Below are positions 43,167 to 52,072 of a stretch of 64,000 nucleotides of DNA, in pieces. The notes beneath the pieces are model-generated. The model was given only the letters and a program-made list of their open reading frames with translations, made no database searches and was not told where the DNA came from. Each line of letters opens with the position of its first letter. Position 1 is the first letter of the stretch. The stretch lies in contig NZ_CP110629.1 in assembly GCF_026153455.1 (NCBI RefSeq), positions 372,001-436,000 on the forward strand. The letters run 5' to 3'. Position numbers and translations under genes: made by a program. The stretch comes from Marinimicrobium sp. C6131 (GTDB taxonomy: Bacteria > Pseudomonadota > Gammaproteobacteria > Pseudomonadales > Cellvibrionaceae).

Positions 43167-44330
43167 TTAAAAGGCGCGAATCAATTCCACCACACCGGTG
43201 ACCAGCTGCTCGGCTTCCGCTTCCGTCAGAATAAACGGCGGCAGCAGACGCACGGTATTACCGGCGGTCACGTTGATCAGCAGCTCGCGCTCGCGGGCCT
43301 GTGCCACCAGTTCGGCGCAGGGGCGATCGAGTTCCAGGCCGATCATCAGCCCTTTACCGCGAATGTCCACCACCTTGGCATCGTTCTTCAGGCGCTCGCG
43401 GAACTGCTCCAGCAGCCAGTCGCCCATCTGGGCGGCACGGGCAATGAGGCCCTCATTGAGCAGGGTTTCCACCACGGCAATGCCGGCCCGGCAGGCGAGC
43501 GGGTTGCCACCAAAGGTGGAGCCGTGGCTGCCGGGCTGAAACACCTCGGCCGCCCGGCCGCGGGCCAGGCAGGCGCCAATGGGTACACCATTACCCAGGC
43601 CCTTGGCCGTGGTCAGCACATCCGGCTGGATACCGTTGTGTTGAAAGGCGAAGTAGCGGCCGGTGCGACCATTGCCGGTCTGTATTTCGTCCAGCATCAG
43701 CAGCCACTTGCGCTGATCGCAGATTTCCCGCAACTGGTTCAGGTAACCCGGCGCGGGCACCCGCACGCCCCCTTCGCCCTGCACCGGTTCGACCAGAATG
43801 GCGACGATATTGGCGTGTTGAGCGGCAGCGGCACGCACCGCTGCCGGGTCGTTGTATGGCACCCGGATGAAACCTTCCACCAGGGGCGCGAACCCCTCCT
43901 GGGCCTTTTTGTTCCCGGTCGCGCTGAGCGTCGCCAGAGTCCGGCCGTGAAAGCTGTTTTCCATGACCAGAATGGCCGGGCGCTCGACGCCCTGAGCGGC
44001 ACCGTATTTACGGGCGAGCTTGATGGCCGCTTCGTTGGCTTCCGCCCCGGAATTGGAGAAAAACACCCGCTCCATACCGGTCTGCTCGCACAACAGATCC
44101 GCGAGTTGGCGCTGCGGCGGAATGTTGTACAGGTTGGAGACATGCAGCAGGGTGCCGGCCTGATCGCACAGGGCGCGGGTCACCGCCGGGTGGGAGTGTC
44201 CCAGCCCGCACACGGCGATACCGCTGATGGCATCGATATAGCTGTTGCCCTGATCATCCCACACACGGCTGCCCTCGCCCCGAACCAGGGTCAGAGCGCG
44301 GGTCCCGTAAGTGTTCATCAATGTGTCCAT
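43167..44330 (-). CDS. argD: Acetylornithine aminotransferase
   Basis: This 387-aa PLP-dependent class III aminotransferase makes N-acetylornithine in arginine synthesis. Segments FFSNSGAEANEAAIKLARKYG, LMLDEIQTGNGRTGRYFAFQ, TTAKGLGNGVPIGA (PLP lysine) and GSHGSTFGGNPLACRAG are typical. It heads the unit with argF 46 bases downstream, behind a promoter at 44535-44563. Confidence 0.94.
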   Translation of the reverse strand: MDTLMNTYGTRALTLVRGEGSRVWDDQGNSYIDAISGIAVCGLGHSHPAVTRALCDQAGTLLHVSNLYNIPPQRQLADLLCEQTGMERVFFSNSGAEANEAAIKLARKYGAAQGVERPAILVMENSFHGRTLATLSATGNKKAQEGFAPLVEGFIRVPYNDPAAVRAAAAQHANIVAILVEPVQGEGGVRVPAPGYLNQLREICDQRKWLLMLDEIQTGNGRTGRYFAFQHNGIQPDVLTTAKGLGNGVPIGACLARGRAAEVFQPGSHGSTFGGNPLACRAGIAVVETLLNEGLIARAAQMGDWLLEQFRERLKNDAKVVDIRGKGLMIGLELDRPCAELVAQARERELLINVTAGNTVRLLPPFILTEAEAEQLVTGVVELIRAF

Positions 44331-44700
44331 GGTTTACTCCACAGCCATCCGCTCCAGAGAGCCGGAAAACAGAATCAATAAAACCGCCAAAAGCCCGTTG
44401 TCGTGAACAGGCAGCCAGATCTCGATAAGGCGGGGATCAAACAGGGGGTTCGGAACGCTCCGAGTCGGCCTTGAGCTCGCCGTGTGTGGCCTGGTATGGG
44501 CGGACGGCATGAACCCGTAAATGGCAAAAAAGCAATACTATAGCCATTTTACGGCGTTGGCAAATGGCATCCATTCGCGTTGCCTGGCCGTACTCCTGGC
44601 CGTTTTGTGTGCGGTTACAACGCCGGCGCCGAACCCGGTATCATGGCCGCGGCCCGGTTTGGGTCCGAATTCTGACAACGACTCCCCAAGGTGGTAGTTC
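44331..44700. other. Divergent intergenic region argD / TonB receptor
   Basis: This 370-base space contains the argD promoter (44535-44563, minus strand) with a leader of roughly 200 bases, and the upstream region of the TonB receptor with GACTCCCCAAGGTGG near its start. ATGGC and GCCAT (44521-44525, 44542-44546) form an inverted repeat downstream of the argD -35. No gene was recognised. Confidence 0.5.
44535..44563 (-). promoter_or_regulatory. Candidate argD promoter
   Basis: Minus-strand TTGCCA (44563-44558) and TAGTAT (44540-44535) are exactly 17 bases apart. The ATGGC/GCCAT inverted repeat covering the -10 region may be a regulator site. Confidence 0.5.
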
Positions 44701-46791
44701 ATGGCTCGACATTTTGTCTCTGTTTCAGCCCGAGCATTGCGCTCGGCGCTCCTCGTCCGCGCGGCTCCACTGTCCATCGCCGCCCTGATTGGCGCCGGCG
44801 CTCAGGCCCAGGGGCTGGAAACCCTGGTGGTGACTGGCGAGGCGAGTGAAGGAGATGCCTTACCCGGGGCGGCGTCCCTGGCCATGGATCGCCGGCAGCC
44901 CGGGATGCGTATCGACAGTGGCGAGTTGTTGCAGGGGTTGCCCGGCGTGCAGGCCGACAGTCGTTCCAATTACGCTCAGGATACCCGGGTGACCCTGCGC
45001 GGTTTTGGCGCCCGGTCGGCGTTCGGGGTGCGCGGTATTGATCTGCAGTTGGACGGTATTCCCCTGAGTACGCCGGACGGCCAGGGGCAGCTCTCCAGCG
45101 TGCCGGTGGATGAAGTGGATCGGGTACAGGTCCTGCGCGGCCCACTGGCGGTGTTGTATGGCAATGGCGCCGGCGGGGTGATCCAGTTTGACAGCGCTGC
45201 CCCCGAACAAAACCGCCTGAGTGGGCGGGTATTGGCCGGGGAGGGCGATCGGCAGCGCCAGGCGCTGACCGGCGAGTGGCGCGAGGGCGCCTGGGGCGCC
45301 CGGCTCCACGGTTCGCGGTTTACCAGCGATGGCGAGCGACCCCACGCGGAAGCCGAACGGCGTCAGGCCGGGGCCCAGCTGTATTATCAGGCCGACAGCG
45401 GTATCGAGACGGTGGTGCGTCTGGACACCAGCCACGATCCGCTATTGCAGGATCCGCTCGGTCTGTCTCCGGAGCGCTGGCGGGAGGATCCCCGAGCGGG
45501 TAACGAGCGCGCGGCGCTGTTCAATACCCGAAAGCGCATTCGCCATCAACAGGGCTCGGTCACGGTGCGCCAGGCGGAGGGCGAGCACCGCTGGCAGGCG
45601 GCGCTCTGGCAGGGCCAGCGCGAGGTGGATCAGTGGCTGCCGTTTCCCGGGGGCGACCTGACCAGCTCCGGCGCGGTGATTGATCTGACCCGGGATTTTT
45701 CGGGCCTCCGGGCCAGCTATACCCGCGATCTGTCACTGCTCGATCGCCCGCTGGAGGCGACCCTGGGCGCGAGTGTCGAGCGCCAGGAAGATCGGCGCCG
45801 TGGCTACGTCAATGATCAGGGCGAGACCGGGGCTCTGCGCCGCGACGAACTGGGTGAAGTCGACAGTCGGGATCTTTATGGCGTGCTGACCTGGCAACCC
45901 ACCGATCGATGGGAAATCACCGGCGGTGTCCGCCACAGTGACCTGTCCTTTGCGGTGGATGACTATTTTGTGGTGCCGGCGGATGGCGACAGTCCGGGCA
46001 ACCCGGATGACAGCGGTGGCCGGGATGATGACTTTGTCGCGCTGGCCCTGGGCACCACCGTTCGCCTGAACACCCAGTGGGAGGCGTTCGCCGGAGCCGG
46101 ACGGGGCTATGAAACCGCGACCCTGACCGAGATGGCCTACCGCAACGAGGGCTCGGGCCTGAATACCGCGCTGTCGCCGGCGGAAAACCGTCAGGTTGAG
46201 GCGGGCCTGCGATGGGGGTTGGCGTCGCCGCATCGGGTGACGGTGAGTCTGTTCCGGATCGACAGTGACGATGAGCTGGTGGTGGATCAATCCGAGGGGG
46301 GACGCACCACTTACCGCAATGCGGCCGAGACCGAGCGTTGGGGTCTGGAGGCCTTTGGTGAGCTGGCCCTGGCGCCGGGCTGGTGGGCGCGGTTCAGTGC
46401 CAGTTATCTGGAAGCGGAGTACACGTCCGGGCCCGACGCGGGCAACCAGTTGCCGGGGATTGCGGATACCAATCTTTACGCGCAGCTGCGCTGGGAGCCG
46501 TTGCTGGATGACCGAGTGGGCACGGCACTGGTGGCCCGTTATCGCGGTGAGGTGGCGACCGGCGATGACAACGCGGTGTTTGCGCCCTCGGCGGTCACCT
46601 GGGACTGGAGTGTGGATTCGGCTTATCAGTGGGGCGATTGGTTGGCGTCGGGTTGGTTGAAGCTGGAGAATCTGACCGATGAGCAGTATGTTGGCTCGGT
46701 GATCGTCAATCAGGGCAATGGCCGCTCGTTCGAGCCCGCCCCCGGTCGGCAGGTGAGTGCCGGTTTAGACTTTGAATATCGGTGGCAATGA
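44701..46791 (+). CDS. TonB-dependent outer-membrane receptor
   Basis: This 696-aa protein has a signal peptide (to about AQAQ), a TonB-box-like ETLVVTGE, a plug domain (~45-160, with TRVTLRGFGARSAFGVRGIDLQLDGIPLS and VQVLRGPLAVLYGNGAGGVIQF) and a 22-strand-type barrel ending FEYRWQ. Ligands of this subclass are usually siderophores or other iron chelates, but nothing here fixes it. Its stop codon overlaps the hrpB start (ATGA). Confidence 0.92.
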   Translation: MARHFVSVSARALRSALLVRAAPLSIAALIGAGAQAQGLETLVVTGEASEGDALPGAASLAMDRRQPGMRIDSGELLQGLPGVQADSRSNYAQDTRVTLRGFGARSAFGVRGIDLQLDGIPLSTPDGQGQLSSVPVDEVDRVQVLRGPLAVLYGNGAGGVIQFDSAAPEQNRLSGRVLAGEGDRQRQALTGEWREGAWGARLHGSRFTSDGERPHAEAERRQAGAQLYYQADSGIETVVRLDTSHDPLLQDPLGLSPERWREDPRAGNERAALFNTRKRIRHQQGSVTVRQAEGEHRWQAALWQGQREVDQWLPFPGGDLTSSGAVIDLTRDFSGLRASYTRDLSLLDRPLEATLGASVERQEDRRRGYVNDQGETGALRRDELGEVDSRDLYGVLTWQPTDRWEITGGVRHSDLSFAVDDYFVVPADGDSPGNPDDSGGRDDDFVALALGTTVRLNTQWEAFAGAGRGYETATLTEMAYRNEGSGLNTALSPAENRQVEAGLRWGLASPHRVTVSLFRIDSDDELVVDQSEGGRTTYRNAAETERWGLEAFGELALAPGWWARFSASYLEAEYTSGPDAGNQLPGIADTNLYAQLRWEPLLDDRVGTALVARYRGEVATGDDNAVFAPSAVTWDWSVDSAYQWGDWLASGWLKLENLTDEQYVGSVIVNQGNGRSFEPAPGRQVSAGLDFEYRWQ

Positions 46792-49190
46792 ATATCCCAA
46801 CCCTCCCCCTAAGCGACTACCACGCCGAATTCCTTAACGCGCTCGGCCGTGGCCCGCTCCTGCTGGAAGCCGAGCCGGGTGCGGGTAAATCCACTCTGGC
46901 GCCGCTGTGGGCGCTGGAGGCGGCGCCGGCGGGGCGGCAGGTCTGGTTGGTGCAGCCGCGCATTCTGGCGGCGCGGGGGGTGGCACGACGGCTCGCCTCG
47001 CTGTATGGGGAGTCGGTGGGCCAGACGGTGGGTTATCAGGTGCCGTTTGACCGGCAGGTGTCCGAGGCGACCCGGCTGGTGGTGATGACGCCGGGGATTG
47101 CCCTGCAGCGTCTGCTGGCCGACCCGGAGTTGGCCGGGGTGGCGACGGTGATGCTGGATGAGGTGCATGAGCGGGCACTGGATCAGGATACGGCCTGGGC
47201 CTGGCTGCAGGAGGTGGCGGTACTGCGGGAGGATCTGGCGCTGGTGTTGATGTCCGCTACACCCGATCCGGCGCTACAACAGCAGGTGGCTCAGCGGCTG
47301 TCGGCGCCGGGGCGATGTTTCCCGGTATCGGTGCAGAATCTTGCGCCCCGGCGGGATGCCCGGGGGGCTGCGGAGCGGCTGGATGAGCAGTTGCTACAGG
47401 CACTGTCCGGGGTGGCGGATTGGCAGGCGCAGACCGTGCTGGTGTTTCTGCCGGGCTGGCGGGCGATTGAAGATTGCGCTTCGGCTCTGGCGCGCTGGGC
47501 GCCGTCCGTCCGGCTGGCTCGCCTGCACAGTCGGGTGCCGGACCAAGAGCAGCAGGAGGCATTGGATCCGGCCAGTGGCCCGCGGGTGATTCTCGCCACC
47601 AATATTGCCGAAACCTCGCTGACCATTGCCGATGTCACCCTGGTGATTGACTCCGGTCAGGTGCGCCGTTCGGTGTATGAGCAGGGCACCGGCGTGAGCC
47701 GTCTGCAGACCCGGCGGATCAGTCAGGCCAGCGCCGAGCAGCGTCGCGGTCGGGCGGGGCGGGTTCAGGCCGGGCACTGTATCCGGCTCTGGTCCCAGGA
47801 GGAGGCGTTGGCGCCAGCGGAGCCGCCGGAGGTGCGCTCCACCGACTATGTGCCTCTGGCTCTTCGCTTGGCGCACTGGGGTTCCCCCGTGGAGGAGCTG
47901 TCGTGGCTGGAGGCGCCCAACGCGCTGGCCCTGGCACGGGCCCGCCAGCAATTGCAGGATTGGCAGTTGCTTGATGAGGCGGGGCAGGTGACCGACGCGG
48001 GGCGGCAGGTGGCGGCTCTGGGCACTCATCCGCGACTGGCTCGCCTGTTGCAGACTGCGCTTGAGACGGAATCAGCGGATCAGGGGAAAACCTTGCCGGA
48101 AGGCGCGCTGCTGCTGGCGTTGGCTCTCCACTTTGACGCGCTGGAAGCGTCGGATCAATGGCAGGAGGCGGCCGGGACGATGCGCGCCGGTCAGCGTACC
48201 TGGCAGCGGCAGGCCCGGCGCTGGCTCAGGGTGCTGGGCGCCGAGGAAAGTCGGGCCGAGCTGGACCCGGCCTGCCTCGCCGATGCCTTTCGGGACCGGA
48301 TCGGGCACCGTCAGGATTCGGGCCGGTACCGGCTTAACAGCGGCATCAGCGTCGCGCCGGATCGGCCCATGGACAGCGAGTGGGCGGTATTTGCCGATGT
48401 GCAGGCCCGGGGCAAAGGGCATAGTGGCGTCGGCTGGCCGTTGACGTTGAACGCCGAGCAGCGGCGCGCCCTCAGTCAGTGTGAATCCCGTCTGAGCCAT
48501 CGCAGCAAGGGCTGGATGATGCACACCACCTGGCGGATGGGGGGCTCGGTGACGGCGGAGGATCGACACCCGGTCACCGGCGAGGCGCTGGCCGAGGCTC
48601 TGGTGGCGGACCTGCGCGAGCGCGGGCTCAGTGCCTACCCCTGGTCCGAGGCGGCGTCAGGCCTGTACCGACGGGCCCGGCTGGCCAGTGAGTCGGGGGT
48701 ATTGGACCTTCCGTCGCTGAATAAATCGGCGTTGTTATCGACACTCGATCAGTGGTTTGCGCCCTTCGTGACCGACAGCGTTCACCCCGACCGATTGCCC
48801 TGGCGCGAGGCGCTGACGTTTTATCTCGGCCACGATACCGTGCAGGCGCTGGACCAGTTGCTTCCACCTCAAGTGACGCTGCCCAGCGGCCGCTCGGTGT
48901 CGGTGGACTACCCCGAAAACGGGACGCCGACGGTGAGCGGCAAACTGCAGGAGTTTTTCGGCTGTGACCGGTTTGAGCTCGCCGACGGGCGGGTGCCACT
49001 GCGGCTGCACCTGGCCTCGCCCAACGGCAGCCCGCTGGCGATTACCGCCGATCTGGGGTCATTCTGGCAGGGTGCCTATGGGGAGGTACGCAAACAGATG
49101 CGGGGCCGCTACCCCAAACACCCCTGGCCGGAGGACCCGGCCAGCCATCCGCCCACCCGGCTGACCAAGAAGCGACTGGGCGCCTCCTGA
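46788..49190 (+). CDS. hrpB: ATP-dependent RNA helicase HrpB
   Basis: This 800-aa DEAH-type helicase has Walker A EAEPGAGKST, DEVHERALD (DEVH variant box), SATPD, TNIAETSLTI and QRRGRAGR. A C-terminal HrpB-specific region (~480-800) ends with PKHPWPEDP. The ATG at 46788 overlaps the receptor stop by four bases; a GTG at 46782 is an alternative start. The cellular role of HrpB is poorly known. Confidence 0.95.
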   Translation: MNIPTLPLSDYHAEFLNALGRGPLLLEAEPGAGKSTLAPLWALEAAPAGRQVWLVQPRILAARGVARRLASLYGESVGQTVGYQVPFDRQVSEATRLVVMTPGIALQRLLADPELAGVATVMLDEVHERALDQDTAWAWLQEVAVLREDLALVLMSATPDPALQQQVAQRLSAPGRCFPVSVQNLAPRRDARGAAERLDEQLLQALSGVADWQAQTVLVFLPGWRAIEDCASALARWAPSVRLARLHSRVPDQEQQEALDPASGPRVILATNIAETSLTIADVTLVIDSGQVRRSVYEQGTGVSRLQTRRISQASAEQRRGRAGRVQAGHCIRLWSQEEALAPAEPPEVRSTDYVPLALRLAHWGSPVEELSWLEAPNALALARARQQLQDWQLLDEAGQVTDAGRQVAALGTHPRLARLLQTALETESADQGKTLPEGALLLALALHFDALEASDQWQEAAGTMRAGQRTWQRQARRWLRVLGAEESRAELDPACLADAFRDRIGHRQDSGRYRLNSGISVAPDRPMDSEWAVFADVQARGKGHSGVGWPLTLNAEQRRALSQCESRLSHRSKGWMMHTTWRMGGSVTAEDRHPVTGEALAEALVADLRERGLSAYPWSEAASGLYRRARLASESGVLDLPSLNKSALLSTLDQWFAPFVTDSVHPDRLPWREALTFYLGHDTVQALDQLLPPQVTLPSGRSVSVDYPENGTPTVSGKLQEFFGCDRFELADGRVPLRLHLASPNGSPLAITADLGSFWQGAYGEVRKQMRGRYPKHPWPEDPASHPPTRLTKKRLGAS

Positions 49191-49314
49191 CTGGTTTCCG
49201 CGCGCCGGCTGCGTTAGAATGCGAATACTTGACTCGCCTGCTAGGTCTTTCCCGGGCGAGGGTAACCCACGAATTTTGTTCACCTTATTGGCACAAGAGA
49301 GGTCAGGCAGTCCT

Positions 49315-49638
49315 ATGGACGAAGTACAGGCAACCATCAAGCAGCAGATCGAAGAAAACCCGGTGATTCTCTACATGAAGGGCTCGCCCAACGCGCCTCA
49401 GTGCGGTTTTTCCCAGCGCACCTCCCAGGCGGTCATGGCCTGTGGCCAGCGGTTTGCCTACGTCGACGTGCTGGCCAACCCTGAAATCCGCTCCGGTCTG
49501 CCCCTGTATGGCAACTGGCCGACCTTCCCGCAGTTGTGGGTCAATGGTGAGCTGATTGGCGGTTGCGACATTGTGCTGGAAATGTACGAAAGTGGTGAGC
49601 TCAAGCCGTTGCTGGAAGGCGCTGCCGCCAAAGAGTAA
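49315..49638 (+). CDS. grxD: Monothiol glutaredoxin Grx4 type
   Basis: This 107-aa protein carries the CGFS active site (C30) in MKGSPNAPQCGFSQRT and the glutathione-binding WPTFPQLWVNGELIGGCDI. Members hold and deliver 2Fe-2S clusters with BolA partners. The ATG at 49315 fits the family start; the frame upstream to 49219 does not. Confidence 0.97.
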   Translation: MDEVQATIKQQIEENPVILYMKGSPNAPQCGFSQRTSQAVMACGQRFAYVDVLANPEIRSGLPLYGNWPTFPQLWVNGELIGGCDIVLEMYESGELKPLLEGAAAKE

Positions 49639-49707
49639 GGTTTGCATGCGCTGTGTTCCGGTGGCCACCCGGGCCGCCGGACTCCCCTTCTCGCAGGACA
49701 CCATGCC

Positions 49708-50034
49708 TCAAAACCAGGCGAGGTAGACCAGTAAAATCCCCAACAAGACCACGCCACTGAACGCAATCAATGCCACGCCGAGTTTCTGGTAAAAGCGATC
49801 GCGCTTGTGCTGTTGCCGGGTCTGCTCACCGATATCATGTACTTGCCACACCAACTCACGGGAGCGTTCCAGTTTGGCTCGGGTTTCCATCAGTACCTGA
49901 ATGTCCCGGTCGATGACCGCGACGGCGCCGGCTTCGCCCTCTACCCGTTGGCGCGCGGCCCGCAAATTGGCGAGCTGTTGCTCCAGGCGTTGCATTTTGT
50001 CATCGATATTGGCGGAGACTTCATTAATTTTCAT
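49708..50034 (-). CDS. Small tail-anchored coiled-coil protein
   Basis: This 108-aa protein consists of a charged helix/coiled coil (residues ~5-80: DDKMQRLEQQLANLRAARQR and following) and one C-terminal membrane helix (~85-106, LGVALIAFSGVVLLGILLVYLAW). No known domain was recognised. It lies convergent to grxD and divergent from the CorA gene. Start MKINEVSANIDDK has AGATCCGTG upstream, a weak ribosome site. Confidence 0.65.
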   Translation of the reverse strand: MKINEVSANIDDKMQRLEQQLANLRAARQRVEGEAGAVAVIDRDIQVLMETRAKLERSRELVWQVHDIGEQTRQQHKRDRFYQKLGVALIAFSGVVLLGILLVYLAWF

Positions 50035-50192
50035 TGGACACGGATCTTTAAGGGGCTATAGGTCGCAAGCCTCCACCATAGCAGATTCGGGCCCGGGACG
50101 TCTGTTGTATACTGTGTATAACACAGCGTTCAGATCACTGTGGTATTGTGGCCGGGCGACATACCCGAAGGATGACACGAGGAGAACGATCC

Positions 50193-51146
50193 ATGCTGAG
50201 AATGTTTAATATCCGGGGCGCCACCCTGCGCGACCAACCCGTGGATGAAAACAACCTCAAAACCGCCCTGAACGACGCGGTCTGGATCGATGCACACGAA
50301 CCCTCCGAAGACGAGCGCGAACTGCTCAACACCTTCCTGCGGGCCGAGCTGCCCGAATCCGACGATGTGGAAGAAATCGAGTTCTCCGCCCGCTACTTCC
50401 AGGACGCCGCCGGCCTGCACGTTCACTCCCTGTTTCTCTCACCGGGGGAAGGCCGTCACAGCACCGTCACCGTGGCCTTCATCCTTCAGGACAAACGCCT
50501 CATCACCCTGCGCGACGGCGACCTCGCGGACTTCCGCCTGCTGCGCATGCGCGCCCGGCGCGGCCAGGTCCAGGCCAGCTCGCCCCAGGACCTGATGATC
50601 ACCATGTTCGAGCAGAAAGTTGAAAACCTCGCCGACGTCCTCGAAGACATTCACCGCAAACTCGAAGACGTCAGCCACATGGTCTTGGAAGACGACGACG
50701 CCGAACTCGAAGAAGCCATCGACCGGCTCGCCAAACTCGAAGACAGCAACGGCAAAATCCGCCTCTGCCTGATGGACACCCAGCGGTCCATCTCCTTCCT
50801 GCAGCGCCACCTGCGCGAGCACTTCGAGCTGCAGGAAACCGCCCGGGAAATCAAACGCGACGTGGACACATTGATGTCACACACGGCCTTCCTGTTCGAC
50901 AAAATCAACTTCCTGATGGACTCCACCCAAGGTTTCATCAACATCGAACAGAGCCAGATCATCAAAACCTTCTCCATTGCCGCCGTGGTCTTTCTGCCCC
51001 CGACCGTGGTCGCCAGTATCTACGGCATGAACTTCGAACTCATGCCCGAACTCGACTGGCAATTCGGCTACGTCTGGGCCCTGGTCATCATGGTGCTATC
51101 GGGCATCGCACCCTATTGGTATTTCAAGCACAAGGATTGGTTGTAA
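50193..51146 (+). CDS. corA: CorA-family divalent metal transporter
   Basis: This 317-aa magnesium/cobalt channel has a large cytoplasmic N-terminal domain with a long helix (~150-245), then two C-terminal membrane helices. The signature YGMNFE follows the first one. Length is typical of CorA. The ATG at 50193 after GAGGAGAACG is chosen over 50148. Element E follows the gene. Confidence 0.92.
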   Translation: MLRMFNIRGATLRDQPVDENNLKTALNDAVWIDAHEPSEDERELLNTFLRAELPESDDVEEIEFSARYFQDAAGLHVHSLFLSPGEGRHSTVTVAFILQDKRLITLRDGDLADFRLLRMRARRGQVQASSPQDLMITMFEQKVENLADVLEDIHRKLEDVSHMVLEDDDAELEEAIDRLAKLEDSNGKIRLCLMDTQRSISFLQRHLREHFELQETAREIKRDVDTLMSHTAFLFDKINFLMDSTQGFINIEQSQIIKTFSIAAVVFLPPTVVASIYGMNFELMPELDWQFGYVWALVIMVLSGIAPYWYFKHKDWL

Positions 51147-51203
51147 TTGACGCGCCTCATTATTTGATCGATCTACGTATCTTACGAAGTACTGAGGGCC
51201 GAT

Positions 51204-51298
51204 TTGGGGTGCCCTGTTCCCAGACCGTGGAGCGGGGGACCCGCGATGCGAGCCTACAGGGATGTATTTACGGCGTGTCTGGGAACAGGGCACCCCAA
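51204..51298 (+). repeat. Dispersed hairpin element, copy E
   Basis: Outer arms 51204-51225 and 51277-51298 pair over 22 bp. The inner hairpin is GCGGG/CCCGC with loop GGA, then GAGCC-TAC[AGGGAT]GTA-TTTACGGCG. CTACAGGGATGT matches the CsrA SELEX consensus at 11 of 12 positions. It lies between corA and the HAD gene and is not part of a pair. Confidence 0.85.
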
Positions 51299-51370
51299 GG
51301 CGGACCGGACTATCCGCATCCCCAAACATCAGTTTCAAGATTGTTTTCGCATTAAACCGAGGAAATCATT

Positions 51371-52021
51371 TTGTTTGAAGCAGTACTATTCGATTGTGAC
51401 GGCGTTCTGGTCGACTCCGAAGTCCTGTCCACCCGCGCCTTGCATCGCTCGATTCAAAGCCTGGGCATGAACTACACCGAAGCCCAGGTCCACCGGGAAT
51501 TCACCGGCCACAGCTGGCCCGACTGCGTCAAAATGGTCGAACAACGCCTCGGCAAACCCATCCCCGACATGCAACGCTTCCTCGACCAGAATCGCGAACA
51601 CTCCGAGTACCTCATGCGCACCCAGCTCGAAACCATGCCCGGTATAAAAGACGCCCTCGAACGGCTCGAACACCCCTTCGCCGTCGTTACCAACTCGCGC
51701 ACTTTCGAACTGCAACTCAAACTCAAAGTGACCGGCCTTGAAGACTACTTCCCGGTCGAGCGCCGCATCGACTGCCAGAAATTCGATGTTGCCAAACCCG
51801 ACCCCGCCATCTACCGGAAAGCGGCTGAGCACCTCGGTGTCGATATCACCCGCTGCCTCGTCATCGAAGACAGCGTACCGGGGCTGACGGCCGCCACCGG
51901 CGCCGGCGCCACCGTCTGGGCCTACCGCCCGCACGCCAACGAGCAGCAACTCAAAGACTTCGGGGTCGATCGCGTCTTCCACGACTGGTCCGAATTTTCG
52001 GTTCCTCGCGTCAAAGCCTGA
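51371..52021 (+). CDS. HAD-superfamily phosphatase, subfamily IA
   Basis: This 216-aa enzyme has motif I FDCDGVLVDSE, motif II VVTNSRTFEL, and motifs III/IV KPDPAIYRKAAEHLG and VIEDSVPGLTAATGAG. The arrangement with a helical cap resembles beta-phosphoglucomutase and YieH-like sugar phosphatases; the substrate is not evident. TTG is the start, after a GAGGAAATC ribosome site. Confidence 0.88.
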   Translation: MFEAVLFDCDGVLVDSEVLSTRALHRSIQSLGMNYTEAQVHREFTGHSWPDCVKMVEQRLGKPIPDMQRFLDQNREHSEYLMRTQLETMPGIKDALERLEHPFAVVTNSRTFELQLKLKVTGLEDYFPVERRIDCQKFDVAKPDPAIYRKAAEHLGVDITRCLVIEDSVPGLTAATGAGATVWAYRPHANEQQLKDFGVDRVFHDWSEFSVPRVKA

Positions 52022-52072
52022 TCCCGGCGAGGCTCCCGGTCGTATTCAGAGAGATACGACCGAGGAGTCCCC

